Below, in pieces: positions 1 through 8,900 of a stretch of DNA of 64,000 nt; the stretch's first letter is position 1; every line of letters starts with the position of its first letter. Where the stretch lies: contig JAWMQO010000005.1 in assembly GCA_033283325.1 (NCBI GenBank), positions 124,001-188,000 on the forward strand, in the 5' to 3' direction. Below the pieces are notes generated by a model. It saw only the letters and a list, made by a program, of their open reading frames with translations. It was not told where the DNA came from and ran no database searches. A program made the translations under genes and the position numbers. This DNA is from Mangrovimicrobium sp033283325. GTDB taxonomy: Bacteria > Pseudomonadota > Gammaproteobacteria > Pseudomonadales > Halieaceae.

Positions 1-398
1 GGGAAGCGGCCGGGGTAGTAGGGGCGTTCCACCCCGTCGTCGTCGCGATAGCTGCGCTCGTGGAGGCGCAGGCTGCGCAGTTCGGCCAGCTCGAAATCCA
101 GGGCGTAGAAGCGCCCGTCGCTACGGGCGCGGTCGGGGAAGCGCTGTTCCACGTCGGTGGTCGATTCGAGGTGGATGTCGTGGAGCACCACCGGAACGCC
201 GTCCCGGCTCAGTACCACGTCCTGTTCGAGATAGTCGGCTCCCATGGCGTGGGCCAGGGCCTTGGCCTCGAGGCTGTGCTCGGGGAGGTAGGCGCTGGCC
301 CCGCGGTGGGCGATGATCAGCGGTTCAGCCATGCCGGGTGCGCCCGGAGCCAGTCCCATCAGCAGGGTGAGAAGTACAGGCAGCAGGCGCGGCACCAC
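1..398 (-). CDS. glpQ: Glycerophosphodiester phosphodiesterase, periplasmic (3' part beyond window)
   Basis: The reading frame runs off the left edge of the window, so only the N-terminal ~132 residues are visible. A hydrophobic leader (LLPVLLTLLMGLAPG) ending near AEP suggests export to the periplasm. The family signature follows: AHRGASAYLPEHSLEA, then GADYLEQDVVLSRDGVPVVLHD, which contains the catalytic HRGA histidine and the metal-binding E-x-D pair. Enzymes of this family hydrolyse glycerophosphodiesters to glycerol-3-phosphate and an alcohol. I place the start at the GTG at 398, 10 nt after the stop of the upstream solute-binding protein, which implies a two-gene operon. A second GTG at 395 is equally possible. 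The role in phosphate scavenging is established for the family; the regulation here is not visible. Confidence 0.88.
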   Translation of the reverse strand, partial: MVPRLLPVLLTLLMGLAPGAPGMAEPLIIAHRGASAYLPEHSLEAKALAHAMGADYLEQDVVLSRDGVPVVLHDIHLESTTDVEQRFPDRARSDGRFYALDFELAELRSLRLHERSYRDDDGVERPYYPGRF

Positions 399-407
399 AT
401 ACCCCGC

Positions 408-1217
408 TCAGGGCAGTTCTGTCACCCACTCCGCGTTCTCGAACCACTTGTCACGCAGTTTGCCCAGTGCGCCGGTCTTGGCGTAGGAGGCCAGGTATTT
501 CTCCACCAGGTTCTGGAATTGCGGGTCGTCGCGGCTGACGGCGATACCAATGGGTTCCAGGGTCAGGGGTTCCGGCAGGGTGACCAGGCCGGAGCCGAGA
601 TTGCGCAGTACGGCGAGTTTGCACACCGCCAGGTCAGCCAGCATGGCATCCACCTCGCCCTTGAGCACTTTCTCCACGCCGATATTGGTGTGTTCCACCT
701 GGACCAGCTCGGCTTCCGGAATGTTTTCCCTGACGAAGGTGGCGCTGGTGGAATTTTTGACCGCCGCAAGTTTTACCTCGCCGCTGTTGAAGGTGTCGCT
801 GCCGGTGGCCGCGGCGAGGACCGTGTCAGTGGTCAGGATGGACTTCCCCGACATCATGTAAGGGCCGGCGAAGTAGGCCTGTTCAGCCCGTTCCGGGGTA
901 ATGGACAGGTTGGAGATCACCATGTCGACCTCGCCTTCCTCCAGCGCGTCGAGCATATCGCCGAAGGGAATGATCTTGATATCCAGCTGCACCCGCATGG
1001 CGGCGGCCATGGCCTTGGCCAGGTCCACGTCATAGCCCATCACACCGCCGTGACGATTGCGGGTGCTCATCGGCGGCTGGTCCGCCGACATGCCGACCTT
1101 GAGGATCTTGAAGTCGGTAATGCGCTGCAGGGTTTCGCCGGCGCTGGCGGTGAAGGGCAGGGCCAGCAGGCCGGTGAGTACCAGGCCCAGCAGCTTGCGT
1201 TTGTTCAGTTTTAACAT
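408..1217 (-). CDS. Periplasmic amino-acid-type solute-binding protein (PBP2 / SBP_bac_3)
   Basis: This is a 269-residue protein with a clear Sec signal (KLLGLVLTGLLALPFTASA, cleavage near residue 26). The mature part has the type 2 periplasmic-binding fold of SBP family 3: ILKVGMSADQPPMS at the start, GYDVDLAKAMAAAM, and DMVISNLSITPERA. Such proteins bind polar amino acids or related compounds for an ABC importer, but no permease or ATPase gene lies in the window. It may therefore be an orphan binding protein or a sensor partner. GGGAG precedes the ATG by about 11 nt. The glpQ-type gene follows 10 nt after the stop. The ligand cannot be assigned from sequence. Confidence 0.85.
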   Translation of the reverse strand: MLKLNKRKLLGLVLTGLLALPFTASAGETLQRITDFKILKVGMSADQPPMSTRNRHGGVMGYDVDLAKAMAAAMRVQLDIKIIPFGDMLDALEEGEVDMVISNLSITPERAEQAYFAGPYMMSGKSILTTDTVLAAATGSDTFNSGEVKLAAVKNSTSATFVRENIPEAELVQVEHTNIGVEKVLKGEVDAMLADLAVCKLAVLRNLGSGLVTLPEPLTLEPIGIAVSRDDPQFQNLVEKYLASYAKTGALGKLRDKWFENAEWVTELP

Positions 1218-1239
1218 GCGGTGTGTTTCTCCCTCAGGC

Positions 1240-1515
1240 TTACATTACACAGTGTTTGGCGTAGGTGGCCGCTTCGTTGCTGCTCCAGTCACCCTTGGGT
1301 TTCTCATCGAGGCGCTCGCACCAGGCCTCCGAACCCACTTCGGTTCCCTCGATAACGCAGTTCTTCAGGTAGGTCCCTGCATCCGAGGTGCTCCACTGGT
1401 CCTTGGGTTGCTCGGCTTTCTGCTCGCACCACTTTTCGCTGCCCGGTTCGGCACTGCAGGCTGCCAGGCCGAGGGCGAGTGCGCCGCTGAGAATAATCTT
1501 CAGGCCAGTGTTCAT
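1240..1515 (-). CDS. Small lipoprotein with two DUF3012 repeats
   Basis: A 91-residue protein with a lipoprotein signal (ILSGALALGLAAC, lipobox LAAC, Cys20). The mature part is a tandem duplication: GSEKWCEQKAEQPKDQWS...GTYLKNCV, then GSEAWCERLDEKPKGDWS...ATYAKHCV. Each copy keeps the W-C and terminal C of DUF3012, a family usually seen as a single copy in short gammaproteobacterial lipoproteins, so each unit may form one disulphide. Function is unknown. GGAGA precedes the ATG at 1515. It lies 22 nt upstream of the solute-binding protein on the same strand and may be co-transcribed with it. Confidence 0.8.
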   Translation of the reverse strand: MNTGLKIILSGALALGLAACSAEPGSEKWCEQKAEQPKDQWSTSDAGTYLKNCVIEGTEVGSEAWCERLDEKPKGDWSSNEAATYAKHCVM

Positions 1516-1638
1516 GCTGGTTTCTCCGTTGACGGTGTATTTCCGCGATGCGCTTTAGTATTACACCGGGAGACCATACTCGCCAGTGGCGTCGATGGCA
1601 CACTGGAAAATAGCGGGGCATCTGCCGATAATGCTGCC

Positions 1639-1986
1639 ATGTCTGCAGAACATACCTCCGACGATACGCGCACGCCTTCGCCTCCCTACGGCTACTCCTG
1701 TCGCTGTAGTCACAGCCGTGAAGAGCAGGTGCACATCGTCGCGCTGTTTCACGCCAACAAGATCCGCCCCAGTCGCATCGCCTACCGGGTGGGGATCGAT
1801 ATCGCTTTCATCGAACAGTTGATTGCCGGTGAAATCGAGCAGGAGCGCTTTCCCCGCCTTGTCGCCCAGTACCGCCGGCAGCGCTACCAGGAGCGGATGC
1901 GGGCTACCGGGCGGCAGCGGGCGGGCAGTCGTTACGAGTCGCAGCAGCGCATCGAGCGGGAATTCCAGCAGGAAACTGATCTCTAG
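1639..1986 (+). CDS. Conserved hypothetical protein, possible helix-turn-helix
   Basis: This is a 115-residue, Arg- and Gln-rich protein that I do not recognise by function. Residues ~30-70 (EEQVHIVALFHANKIRPSRIAYRVGIDIAFIEQLIAGE) read like a short helix-turn-helix of the homeodomain-like or transposase-regulator type, followed by a highly basic helical tail (RRQRYQERMRATGRQR). The frame stays open well upstream of the chosen ATG, but that stretch is the antisense of the DUF3012 gene, so I start at 1639. No strong ribosome-binding site is visible. A 7-bp inverted repeat (GGCGGCA/TGCCGCC, 1987-2002) directly after the stop could end transcription. A nucleic-acid-binding role is inference. Confidence 0.55.
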   Translation: MSAEHTSDDTRTPSPPYGYSCRCSHSREEQVHIVALFHANKIRPSRIAYRVGIDIAFIEQLIAGEIEQERFPRLVAQYRRQRYQERMRATGRQRAGSRYESQQRIEREFQQETDL

Positions 1987-2060
1987 GGCGGCAGGTGCCG
2001 CCGCGAGATTCCTTTCAACCGGGACCCGGGTGGCGCCAGTGAAATCGCCCGCAGGCCGGT

Positions 2061-2855
2061 TCAGGCGGCGGCGAGCATCAGTTCCGTGGCCTGTGCGTCG
2101 AGGCTGATGGCCTTGATCAGGCGCAGTTCGCCCTGGGCGTCTTCCACCAGGGCGGTGCAGTTCTCCACCCAGTCACCATCGTTGCAGTAGAGCACGTCGC
2201 CGTACTGTTGGACCACGGGATGGTGCAGGTGGCCGCAGATAATACCGTCGTAGCCACTTTCCCCCGCCAGTTTGACCGCCGCCTGCTGATAGGCGCGGAT
2301 GGCCTGCTCGGCCTGGGCGACGTGGGACTTGAGCCAGCCGGCGAGAGACCAGTAGGGCCGGCCGGTCCAGGCGCGAATGTGGTTGAGCAGGCGGTTGAGC
2401 ATCATCACGGTGTCGTAGGCGACATCCCCCACCCAGCGATTGATGCGACTGTAGCGGACGGCGAAATCCAGCTCGTCGCCATGGATCACCAGGAAGCGCC
2501 GTCCATCAGCGGTGGTGTGCACCGCCCGCTCGCGCAGGGTCACATTGCCGAACTGGCTGCCGCAGAATTCGCGGAAGTTCTGGTCGTGGTTGCCGGGAAC
2601 GTAAATGACTTCGACGCCGGAGCGGGATTTCTTCAGCAGTTCCCGCAGCACCGCGTTGTGCGCCTCCGGCCAGTAGACCCGGCGATGCATGGCCCACACA
2701 TCGACGATGTCGCCGACCAGGTAGAGTTTCTTGCAGTGCACGCGTTTGAGCATTTGCAGCAGGAATTCCGCCTTGCTGTGCACGCTCCCCAGGTGGACAT
2801 CGGATATCCACAGTGTCTCACATTCGATACGGCCCTCAGTGTGTGATGCGTTCAT
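2061..2855 (-). CDS. PlcP/LpxH2-type metallophosphoesterase (candidate phospholipase C of lipid remodelling)
   Basis: A 264-residue cytoplasmic calcineurin-like phosphoesterase with all metal motifs: SDVHLGS near residue 20, LVGDIVD, PGNHD, VIHGDE and ICGHLHHP. The GNHD (rather than GNRD) and the block WPEAHN...YWSLAGWLKSHV match the LpxH2/PlcP branch rather than classical LpxH. This branch includes PlcP, established in Sinorhizobium and marine bacteria as the phospholipase C that turns phospholipid into diacylglycerol under phosphate limitation. Its start overlaps the stop of the OlsF-type gene by 4 nt (ATGA), so the two are probably translationally coupled. That pairing with a phosphate-free-lipid synthase favours PlcP, but a UDP-2,3-diacylglucosamine hydrolase role in lipid A synthesis remains possible. 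Confidence 0.82.
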   Translation of the reverse strand: MNASHTEGRIECETLWISDVHLGSVHSKAEFLLQMLKRVHCKKLYLVGDIVDVWAMHRRVYWPEAHNAVLRELLKKSRSGVEVIYVPGNHDQNFREFCGSQFGNVTLRERAVHTTADGRRFLVIHGDELDFAVRYSRINRWVGDVAYDTVMMLNRLLNHIRAWTGRPYWSLAGWLKSHVAQAEQAIRAYQQAAVKLAGESGYDGIICGHLHHPVVQQYGDVLYCNDGDWVENCTALVEDAQGELRLIKAISLDAQATELMLAAA

Positions 2856-4603
2856 GCTGTGCCCTCCCCAAGGCTGTCACTTCCGGCCGGATCCGGCCCC
2901 AGATAGCGTTTGCGTTTTTTCGCTTTGAGCTGGTCGAGGTCGGCGAGCACAAGGCTGTCGACACAATCGGCGAAGTCGTGGTCGACGTTGAATGCCGTGA
3001 AGCTGACGCCACCCGGTTCCATCGCCTGTGCATAGTGTTTGTAGAGAATCGGGAAGGGCAGGCCGCGTTCCGCGAGGGCATCCCGCAGGGCTTTGAAGTC
3101 CTCGTCGTGATCCACCCCGGAGAATTCGCCGGCAAAGCTCGCCAGCAGTTCCGGACGTATCTCCAGCGGCGTTGTCGCCTCTGCCTCCAGCCCCGGACTG
3201 GCGTAGTAGAGGTGGTGGAAGTGGGCGATGCGGGCAATACCTTCCTCGCCGTACATAGCGCTTACCGATGCGGGGCCGAAGAGGTAGCGATAACCCGGAT
3301 ACTTGCGCACGAAGGCGCCAATCCCGAACCACAGGTAGTCCAGTGAGCTGCGGTTCTGGTAGCGCGGTTGCACGAAGCTACGCCCCAGTTCCAGGCCCTC
3401 GGCGAAAATGGATTGCATGCCGGGGCCGTAATCAAACAGGGAGGCCGAGTAGAGCCCGTCCACTCCCTGTTCGGCGACGATCTTGCGCGCCTCGCCGAGA
3501 CGGTAGGCGCCGGCAATCTCGAGGTGATCGCTGTCCCACAGGACCAGTTGGCGGTAGTAGCGGTCGTAGCGGTCGATGTCGCGCGGTTTGCCGCTGCCCT
3601 CGCCAACCGAGCGGAAGGTCAGCTCCCTGAGACGGCCGATCTCGCGCATGACGCAGGGGGAATCCTGCATATCGCAGAGCACGATCTGCTTGCCGTCTGA
3701 AGTCTCGCCGAGATGCTCGCTGGCGTCGATTTCCCGCTTCAGCAGGAGCCGGTTCTCCGGGTGGGCGACCGTCTCCACGGACTGGAAGATCGGCCGGCCG
3801 TTCCTGGCGAGGCGGTAGACATGCTTGCGGAACATGGCGGAGAGCTTCTTCGCGGAGACCTTGAAGCCCGCGTAGTGCTCGTAGGGAATCGGATTGCCGA
3901 CCCGGGCGTCGACAGTGTTGTGGCTCTGCTTGAACATCTCGCGCACCAGCCAGAGCGTCGACAGGGGTTTGGCGAGGAAGGAAAGACTGTAGAAAAATAG
4001 CGAATTCCTGCCGGCGACGAATACCGGCAGAATCGGCGAGCGCGTGGCGGAGGCCATCTTGACGAAGCCCTGCTGCCACTCGCCGTCTTTCACGCCCTTG
4101 GGCCCGAAGCGGGAGACCTCGCCGGCGGGGAAGATGATCAACGCGCCGTCGTTATCAAGGTGCTCGCGAATCTTCAGCAGGTTCTGCTTGGGCGTCGAGC
4201 CACCCATGTTGTTGACCGGCAGCATTACCTTTTCCAGGGGCTTTACCGCGCCGAGGACTTCGTTGGCCACGACTTTCACATCGGGGCGAACCTGCCGCAC
4301 CACCTGCAGGAGTGCCAGGCCGTCCAGCGAGCCGATCGGGTGGTTGGCGGCGATGACCACGCGCCCGGAGGCGGGAATGCGCGCCCGTTCCTTGTCGGTC
4401 AGGCGCAGGGTGAAATCGAAATACCGCAGGGTCTGCTCGATGAAATCGAAACCCTGCAGGTGGGGATAGTCGCGCTCGAACTGCTGGAAGCGGGACTCGT
4501 AGAAGAGGAAGCCCAGGAAGCGACCCAGGGTACGCGAGGTACGCTGGTGCCGCTGGGCAAAATCAGGATAACGGCGTTCGAGAAACGCCTGGATTTCCAG
4601 CAA
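2852..4603 (-). CDS. olsF: OlsF-type bifunctional ornithine lipid synthase (PlsC-like plus OlsB/GNAT-like domains)
   Basis: A 583-residue fusion of two acyltransferases. The N-terminal half (~1-280) is a lysophospholipid-acyltransferase domain with the catalytic NHPIGSLD (NH-x4-D) motif and FPAGEVSRF. The C-terminal half (~310-530) is the OlsB/hemolysin-type acyl-ACP N-acyltransferase: EIGRLRELTFRSVGEGSG, DIDRYDRYYRQLVLWD, ELGRSFVQPRYQ and IGAFVRKYPGYRYLFGP. This order matches OlsF, where the C-terminal part makes lyso-ornithine lipid and the N-terminal part adds the second acyl chain. The product would be a phosphate-free membrane lipid. The PlcP-like gene follows with a 4-nt overlap, and a small SutA-like gene precedes it by 12 nt. 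The amino-acid specificity is not provable from sequence. Confidence 0.85.
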   Translation of the reverse strand: MLEIQAFLERRYPDFAQRHQRTSRTLGRFLGFLFYESRFQQFERDYPHLQGFDFIEQTLRYFDFTLRLTDKERARIPASGRVVIAANHPIGSLDGLALLQVVRQVRPDVKVVANEVLGAVKPLEKVMLPVNNMGGSTPKQNLLKIREHLDNDGALIIFPAGEVSRFGPKGVKDGEWQQGFVKMASATRSPILPVFVAGRNSLFFYSLSFLAKPLSTLWLVREMFKQSHNTVDARVGNPIPYEHYAGFKVSAKKLSAMFRKHVYRLARNGRPIFQSVETVAHPENRLLLKREIDASEHLGETSDGKQIVLCDMQDSPCVMREIGRLRELTFRSVGEGSGKPRDIDRYDRYYRQLVLWDSDHLEIAGAYRLGEARKIVAEQGVDGLYSASLFDYGPGMQSIFAEGLELGRSFVQPRYQNRSSLDYLWFGIGAFVRKYPGYRYLFGPASVSAMYGEEGIARIAHFHHLYYASPGLEAEATTPLEIRPELLASFAGEFSGVDHDEDFKALRDALAERGLPFPILYKHYAQAMEPGGVSFTAFNVDHDFADCVDSLVLADLDQLKAKKRKRYLGPDPAGSDSLGEGTA

Positions 4604-4615
4604 GGGAATAGTCCC

Positions 4616-4804
4616 CTAGCGATCCAGTTCGGACAGGTCGTCCGTCCGCCACACCGAACCGATTGCCGTATCCTGCTGGCGCTGGTTGGCAAGCAGAATG
4701 TCTATCTTGCCGCCGCGCTGCAGGTACTCGCGGATTTGCGCGTCGATTTCCTCGCGCATGCGGTTCTTTTCACTCGGATTGGTGCGGGTGTTACTTCTTT
4801 GCAT
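4616..4804 (-). CDS. Small SutA-like protein
   Basis: A 62-residue hydrophilic protein. The centre, IREYLQRGGKIDILLANQRQ, resembles the conserved segment of the gammaproteobacterial RNA-polymerase-binding protein SutA and of related small proteins (pattern: E-hydrophobic-L-x-R-G-G-K-hydrophobic). The N-terminus is charged and probably disordered (RSNTRTNPSEKNRMREE). The gene ends 12 nt before the OlsF-type gene and is likely the first cistron of that operon. An internal ATG (Met16) would give a 47-residue form. The family link rests on one short motif and a role in transcription is only a suggestion. Confidence 0.55.
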   Translation of the reverse strand: MQRSNTRTNPSEKNRMREEIDAQIREYLQRGGKIDILLANQRQQDTAIGSVWRTDDLSELDR

Positions 4805-4870
4805 CGGTGTCCCCTCCCGATTCGTTTGGGGAAGGTTCGCTTTTGCGTGTTACAGGGGGAATAAAGGAGG

Positions 4871-4888
4871 GTGAATATTTTGTGACGC
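4871..4888 (-). promoter_or_regulatory. Weak candidate PhoB box upstream of the small protein-olsF-plcP run
   Basis: On the minus strand this reads GCGTCAC-AAAA-TATTCAC: two imperfect 7-mers with the 4-bp A-rich spacer of a Pho box (consensus CTGTCAT-N4-CTGTCAT). The match is poor in the first bases of both repeats. It lies about 67 nt before the first ATG of the run, a sensible promoter position. Confidence 0.25.
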
Positions 4889-5015
4889 GGCCCTGGCACT
4901 TGTCCCTGGCGGCAAGGCCCCGGGTCGGGCGATTGTAATGGACCGACAAATTGCGATACTGCGTAAGCAACTTGGGCAATATCCTACAAAATAAAAGAAG
5001 CGAGGTGAGCAGGCC

Positions 5016-5546
5016 ATGACCACGGCTACCGCAAAGATTCTGGAAGAACTGGCAGACCGGGAAGCCATCCGGGAATGCCTCTACCGCTACGCCCGCGGGG
5101 TGGACCGCCTCGACGCGGATATGGTGCTCAGCGCCTACTGGCCGGAATGCGTCGACAAGCACCTCGACTTCACCGGCAACGCGCAGGAATTCGTCGACTG
5201 GTCCTTCCCCCTCATGCGCAATATGGACCAGACCATGCACCACATCACCAACGTGCTCACCAACATTCGCGGCAATTCCGCGGATGTCGAGGCCTACTTC
5301 TATGGTATCCACCGGGTGAACATCCCCGAAGTCGGCAAGATCGACGTGATCGGCGCCGGGCGCTACATCGACAAGTTCGAGAAGCGCGGCGATGAGTGGC
5401 GGGTGATCCAGCGGGAGGTCGTCACCGACTGGTTCCGCCAGTATCCGGACTCGGCCGATTGGTCCCAGGGCATGCTGGGCATGATGATCGAACCTGGCGG
5501 GCGCCGTCCCGATGATGCCAGCTACCGGGACCTGGAGCTGGAATAG
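5016..5546 (+). CDS. NTF2/SnoaL-like family protein
   Basis: A 176-residue cytoplasmic protein of the SnoaL_4 branch of the NTF2-like fold. It starts with the typical DREAIRECLYRYARGVDRLDADMVLSAYW helix and follows with TMHHITNVLTNIRGNSADVEAYFYGIHR, the cone-shaped beta sheet. This branch includes small isomerases, dehydratases and beta-subunit-like proteins of aromatic or steroid degradation, so a substrate cannot be named. A good ribosome-binding site (GAGGTGAG) precedes the ATG. It is divergent from the small protein-olsF run and followed by a G/C hairpin around 5567-5590, then the PhoB-box region. Confidence 0.75.
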   Translation: MTTATAKILEELADREAIRECLYRYARGVDRLDADMVLSAYWPECVDKHLDFTGNAQEFVDWSFPLMRNMDQTMHHITNVLTNIRGNSADVEAYFYGIHRVNIPEVGKIDVIGAGRYIDKFEKRGDEWRVIQREVVTDWFRQYPDSADWSQGMLGMMIEPGGRRPDDASYRDLELE

Positions 5547-5739
5547 CTCCCTTTGCCCATGGACCCGGGCGAGGGGAGTTCCCCCTCGCTGGGGATCCCG
5601 GCGTTTGCCAGTCCCTGCCTCCCTGGCTGATTGAGCCGCGGGCGCCTGCGGAAACTTCCGCGCTGCCTGCCGGTCCGCCCATGCCTCCCGCTTCCAGGGG
5701 TCATATTCCGCAACTGGGTGATTTATCAGCAGTCTTTGC

Positions 5740-5751
5740 TAGCGATCGCTA
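5740..5751. promoter_or_regulatory. 12-bp palindrome adjoining the PhoB box
   Basis: TAGCGATCGCTA is a perfect palindrome ending 1 nt before the first PhoB half-site upstream of the TonB receptor gene. It could be a second operator in the same promoter. The wider intergenic stretch 5547-5908 holds this palindrome, the PhoB box and a C/T-rich leader. I see no small gene in it. Confidence 0.35.
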
Positions 5752-5752
5752 A

Positions 5753-5770
5753 TTGTCATCGAACTGTCAT
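5753..5770 (+). promoter_or_regulatory. PhoB box upstream of TonB receptor/beta-helix lipoprotein operon
   Basis: TTGTCAT-CGAA-CTGTCAT: two 7-mers, 6/7 and 7/7 to the PhoB half-site CTGTCAT, with the canonical 4-bp spacer, followed by AAAT. A loose -10 (TAACAT, 5778-5783) follows. The box lies 139 nt upstream of the receptor ATG, leaving room for a leader. This is a direct sequence match; PhoB control is inferred from it. Confidence 0.75.
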
Positions 5771-5908
5771 AAATAGATAACATTTCTTTCACCTCCCCCT
5801 TTTAGCATCCGCTCTGTAATCCAGCTGTACGGTTGTGACTGCGCGCTTCTCCAGTGCGTCGACCGGCGGCTGCAGCTTTTTTTGAACGGTCCAGAGGCTC
5901 CCGCTTTT

Positions 5909-8900
5909 ATGAAGAGATACATCGGCTTTTTGGGGATTGCCCTGTCCCTGGTGTCCCATCAGGTGCTGGCTGCAACGGTCTACGTTGCGGTCTTCCTGGA
6001 TGAGGTGCCTCTGAGCGGGGTCTACGTCACCCTGGACGATGTGCCTCTGGGCCTGACCAACGAACGCGGGGCTGTGCAGACCGGCCTTGCCCAGGGCGAG
6101 CACAGCCTGGCGCTGTCCGATGACGATATCACGCTGCCGGTCGCGTTCTCTTCCGCAGCCGACCAGGACGTCGAAGTCAAAGTGGTCTTCCACAAGGCCG
6201 ATGGCGTCGAGCCCGTGGTCGACGTCCGCAAGTTCGCCGAAGGCGACACCGGCGCCAGCGGCTTCATCACCGGGACGGTGGCGGACACGGCGGGTGCGCC
6301 GATCGCTGGAGCCCTGGTGAGCGCGGGTGGTTCCGGCGTCAGCGCCACCACCAACGCCGAGGGTATCTATGTCCTGCAAGTCCCCCGTGGCGACTACCCG
6401 CTGCAGGTAAGCGCCGAAGGGTTCAGCGATGTGAGCGTGGATCGCCTGCATGTCATGGCCGATATGGGCATAACCGTCGGTGTTACCCTGCGCCCGCCGG
6501 CGGCGTCTGGCGCCGCAGTGGCCCTGCCCTCGATCGCGGTCGAGGAAGTCATCGTCAAGGGTGTCTTCCAGGCCACCGAAAACGCCAGTGATATCGAACG
6601 TTTCGCGACGACCATCACCAACGCCATCGACGTCGCCCAGCTCGAGCGATTCGGCGACAGCGACGTGGCTTCTGCGCTCAATCGCGTGGTCGGCGTGGCA
6701 GTGACCGACGACAAGTATGCGACGGTGCGGGGGCTCGACGGACGCTACATCTCGAGCACGCTCAACGGCCTGTTGATGCCCAGCACCGACCCGCAGCGCC
6801 GCGACGTGCAGCTGGACCTGTTCCCGACGAACATCCTCGGCGGTATCGAGATCCAGAAGTCCTACACGCCGGACCAACTGGCCAGTACGACCGGCGGTTC
6901 CATCAAGATCCTGACCAAGGGCATTCCCGATGAGCGTATCCACAAGGTTTCCGGCTCCCTGGGTTACAACTTCGATGTCACCGGCGACGAGATTGTTTCC
7001 TACCGCGGCAGCAATACCGACTGGGCCGGTTTCGACAGCGGCCTGCGCAAATTGCCCCGCAGCGTGGTCGATGCCACGGACGGCGGTCGCTCGCTGACTA
7101 TCTGTGATCCCGCCATCGACCCGGTGCGCTGTACCTCCGAGCTGCAGGCAGCCCAGCTGGGCGTGAAATTCCAGGACGACTACAACCTCAAGGAAAAAAC
7201 CGCGCTCCCCGAGGGGAGTGCATCCTGGGCCTTCGGTGACCGCCTGCAGGCGGGCGACAGCGGCAATGAGTGGGGTTACTACCTGACTGCCGACTACGAC
7301 TACAGCACCCAGGACCGTGGCCGGGCCGAGCTGACCAATCCCCTGGATACCAGCGGGTACTACATGCGCTCGAACGAGACGGTCACGATCAATGGCTACG
7401 GCGTGGTCGGCTACGAGTACGGCGTCGCCAACGAAGTGCTCAGCAAGACCACCCTGCTGCGCAGCACCGACGACACCACTCGCCACGAGGTTGGGACGGA
7501 CCTCGAAGACAGTGAAATCGACAAGACCATCCTGCAGTATGTCGAGCGCCAGTTCTTCTCCCAGGCCTTCACCGGCCACAACGAGTGGGAACCTGATTAT
7601 GGCCTGCATGCCCTCGACTGGCGTGTCGCCTACTCGCGGACCGACCGCGAAGAGCCGGACCGCCGCCAGTACACCTACTTCAACGGCAACCTCTCCACCT
7701 CCGCCTTCGAGCGCCGCTGGTCCGATCTCGAGGAGGACGCGGTCGACGCGGTGCTGGACTACACCTTCACCCTGGACTGGGGCCAGCTCAGCAGCACCGC
7801 CTTCAAGGCCGGTGTGCTGTGGTCCGACAAGGAGCGTGAAGTCGAGCAGTACCGCTTCGGTATCCGCCTGGGTTCACGCAACGACCTCGCGCTGGGGATC
7901 GACGATGACCTCGAGAAGGACGTCCTGCCCTACTACAACTTCGCCCTGGATCGCGTGCGCCTGGCGGCCAATACTGCCGACACCGATTCCTACGACTCGA
8001 GCGAGGAGATCACCGCCTACTACCTCACCACCGATACCGAGTTCGGTGACAACTGGAGCATGACCCTCGGTGCGCGCTACGAAGATTTCTCGCAGGAACT
8101 GAGCTATCCGAACCAGACCGGCGCCAACAACCTGCTGGAAGCCGACGACTGGTATCCGGCCTTCGCCCTGACCTGGCGTCCCTCCGAGGAAATCCAGCTG
8201 CGTGCCGGCTGGAGCGAGACGGTGTCCTATCCGGGCCTGATCGAACGCTCCGAGTCACTGTCCTACGACCCGGAGACCGACGACCCGATCTTCGGCAACC
8301 CCGACCTGCAGGTATCCACCATCGAGAACCTGGACCTGCGGGCGGAGTATTACTTCACCGATACCAGCAGCGTGTCGCTGGCGGTATTCTCGAAGGCTAT
8401 CGACAAGCCGATCGAGACGGCGCTGCCCGACGCCTCCGGCTCAGCTGCCTCCTCGGGTATCACCTTCCGCAACCAGGATTCGGCGGACCTGCTGGGCATC
8501 GAGCTCGACGGCCAGATGGACCTCTTCGACGAGCCCGACTACCTGATGTTCGTCGGCGGCAACATCTCCTACATCGATTCGGAAGTCGAGCTCGGCGCCG
8601 ACTCCCTGCGCCTGGAAGGCGCGTCGGCCAACGGCCGCCAATTGCAGGGCCAGTCCGAGTGGCTCGCCAATATCCAGCTGGGATTCGATCACTATCCCAC
8701 GGAGCAGAAGTTCACTTTCCTGGTGAACTGGTTCGATGACCGCATCTACCGTATCGCCCGTGGCGAGGCCACAGGCCCGGAGATCGAGGCGGGTCGTATC
8801 CTGATCGATTTCACCTACGAAAAAATGTTCAACGACAACTTCACCATCGAGGCAGCGATCAAGAACCTGCTGAACGAGGAAGTTGAGTACACGCAGAACG

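Noticed and set aside
2061..2855. Plain LpxH assignment
   Set aside because: The motif set (GNHD, WPEAHN, YWSLAGW) and coupling to an OlsF-type gene fit the LpxH2/PlcP branch better; kept as an alternative rather than as the call.
4900..4935. Sigma-54-like TGGCAC near 4896
   Set aside because: No TTGC element occurs at the required spacing on either strand.
5567..5590. CGAGGGG-AGTT-CCCCTCG as a full terminator after the NTF2-like gene
   Set aside because: The stem is short with no T-run, so I mention it only within that gene entry.
5789..7609. 606-codon open frame on the minus strand
   Set aside because: It lies antisense to the TonB receptor at 5909-8968. Its composition is the usual product of a GC-rich gene read in the opposite frame, with no domain or ribosome-binding site.
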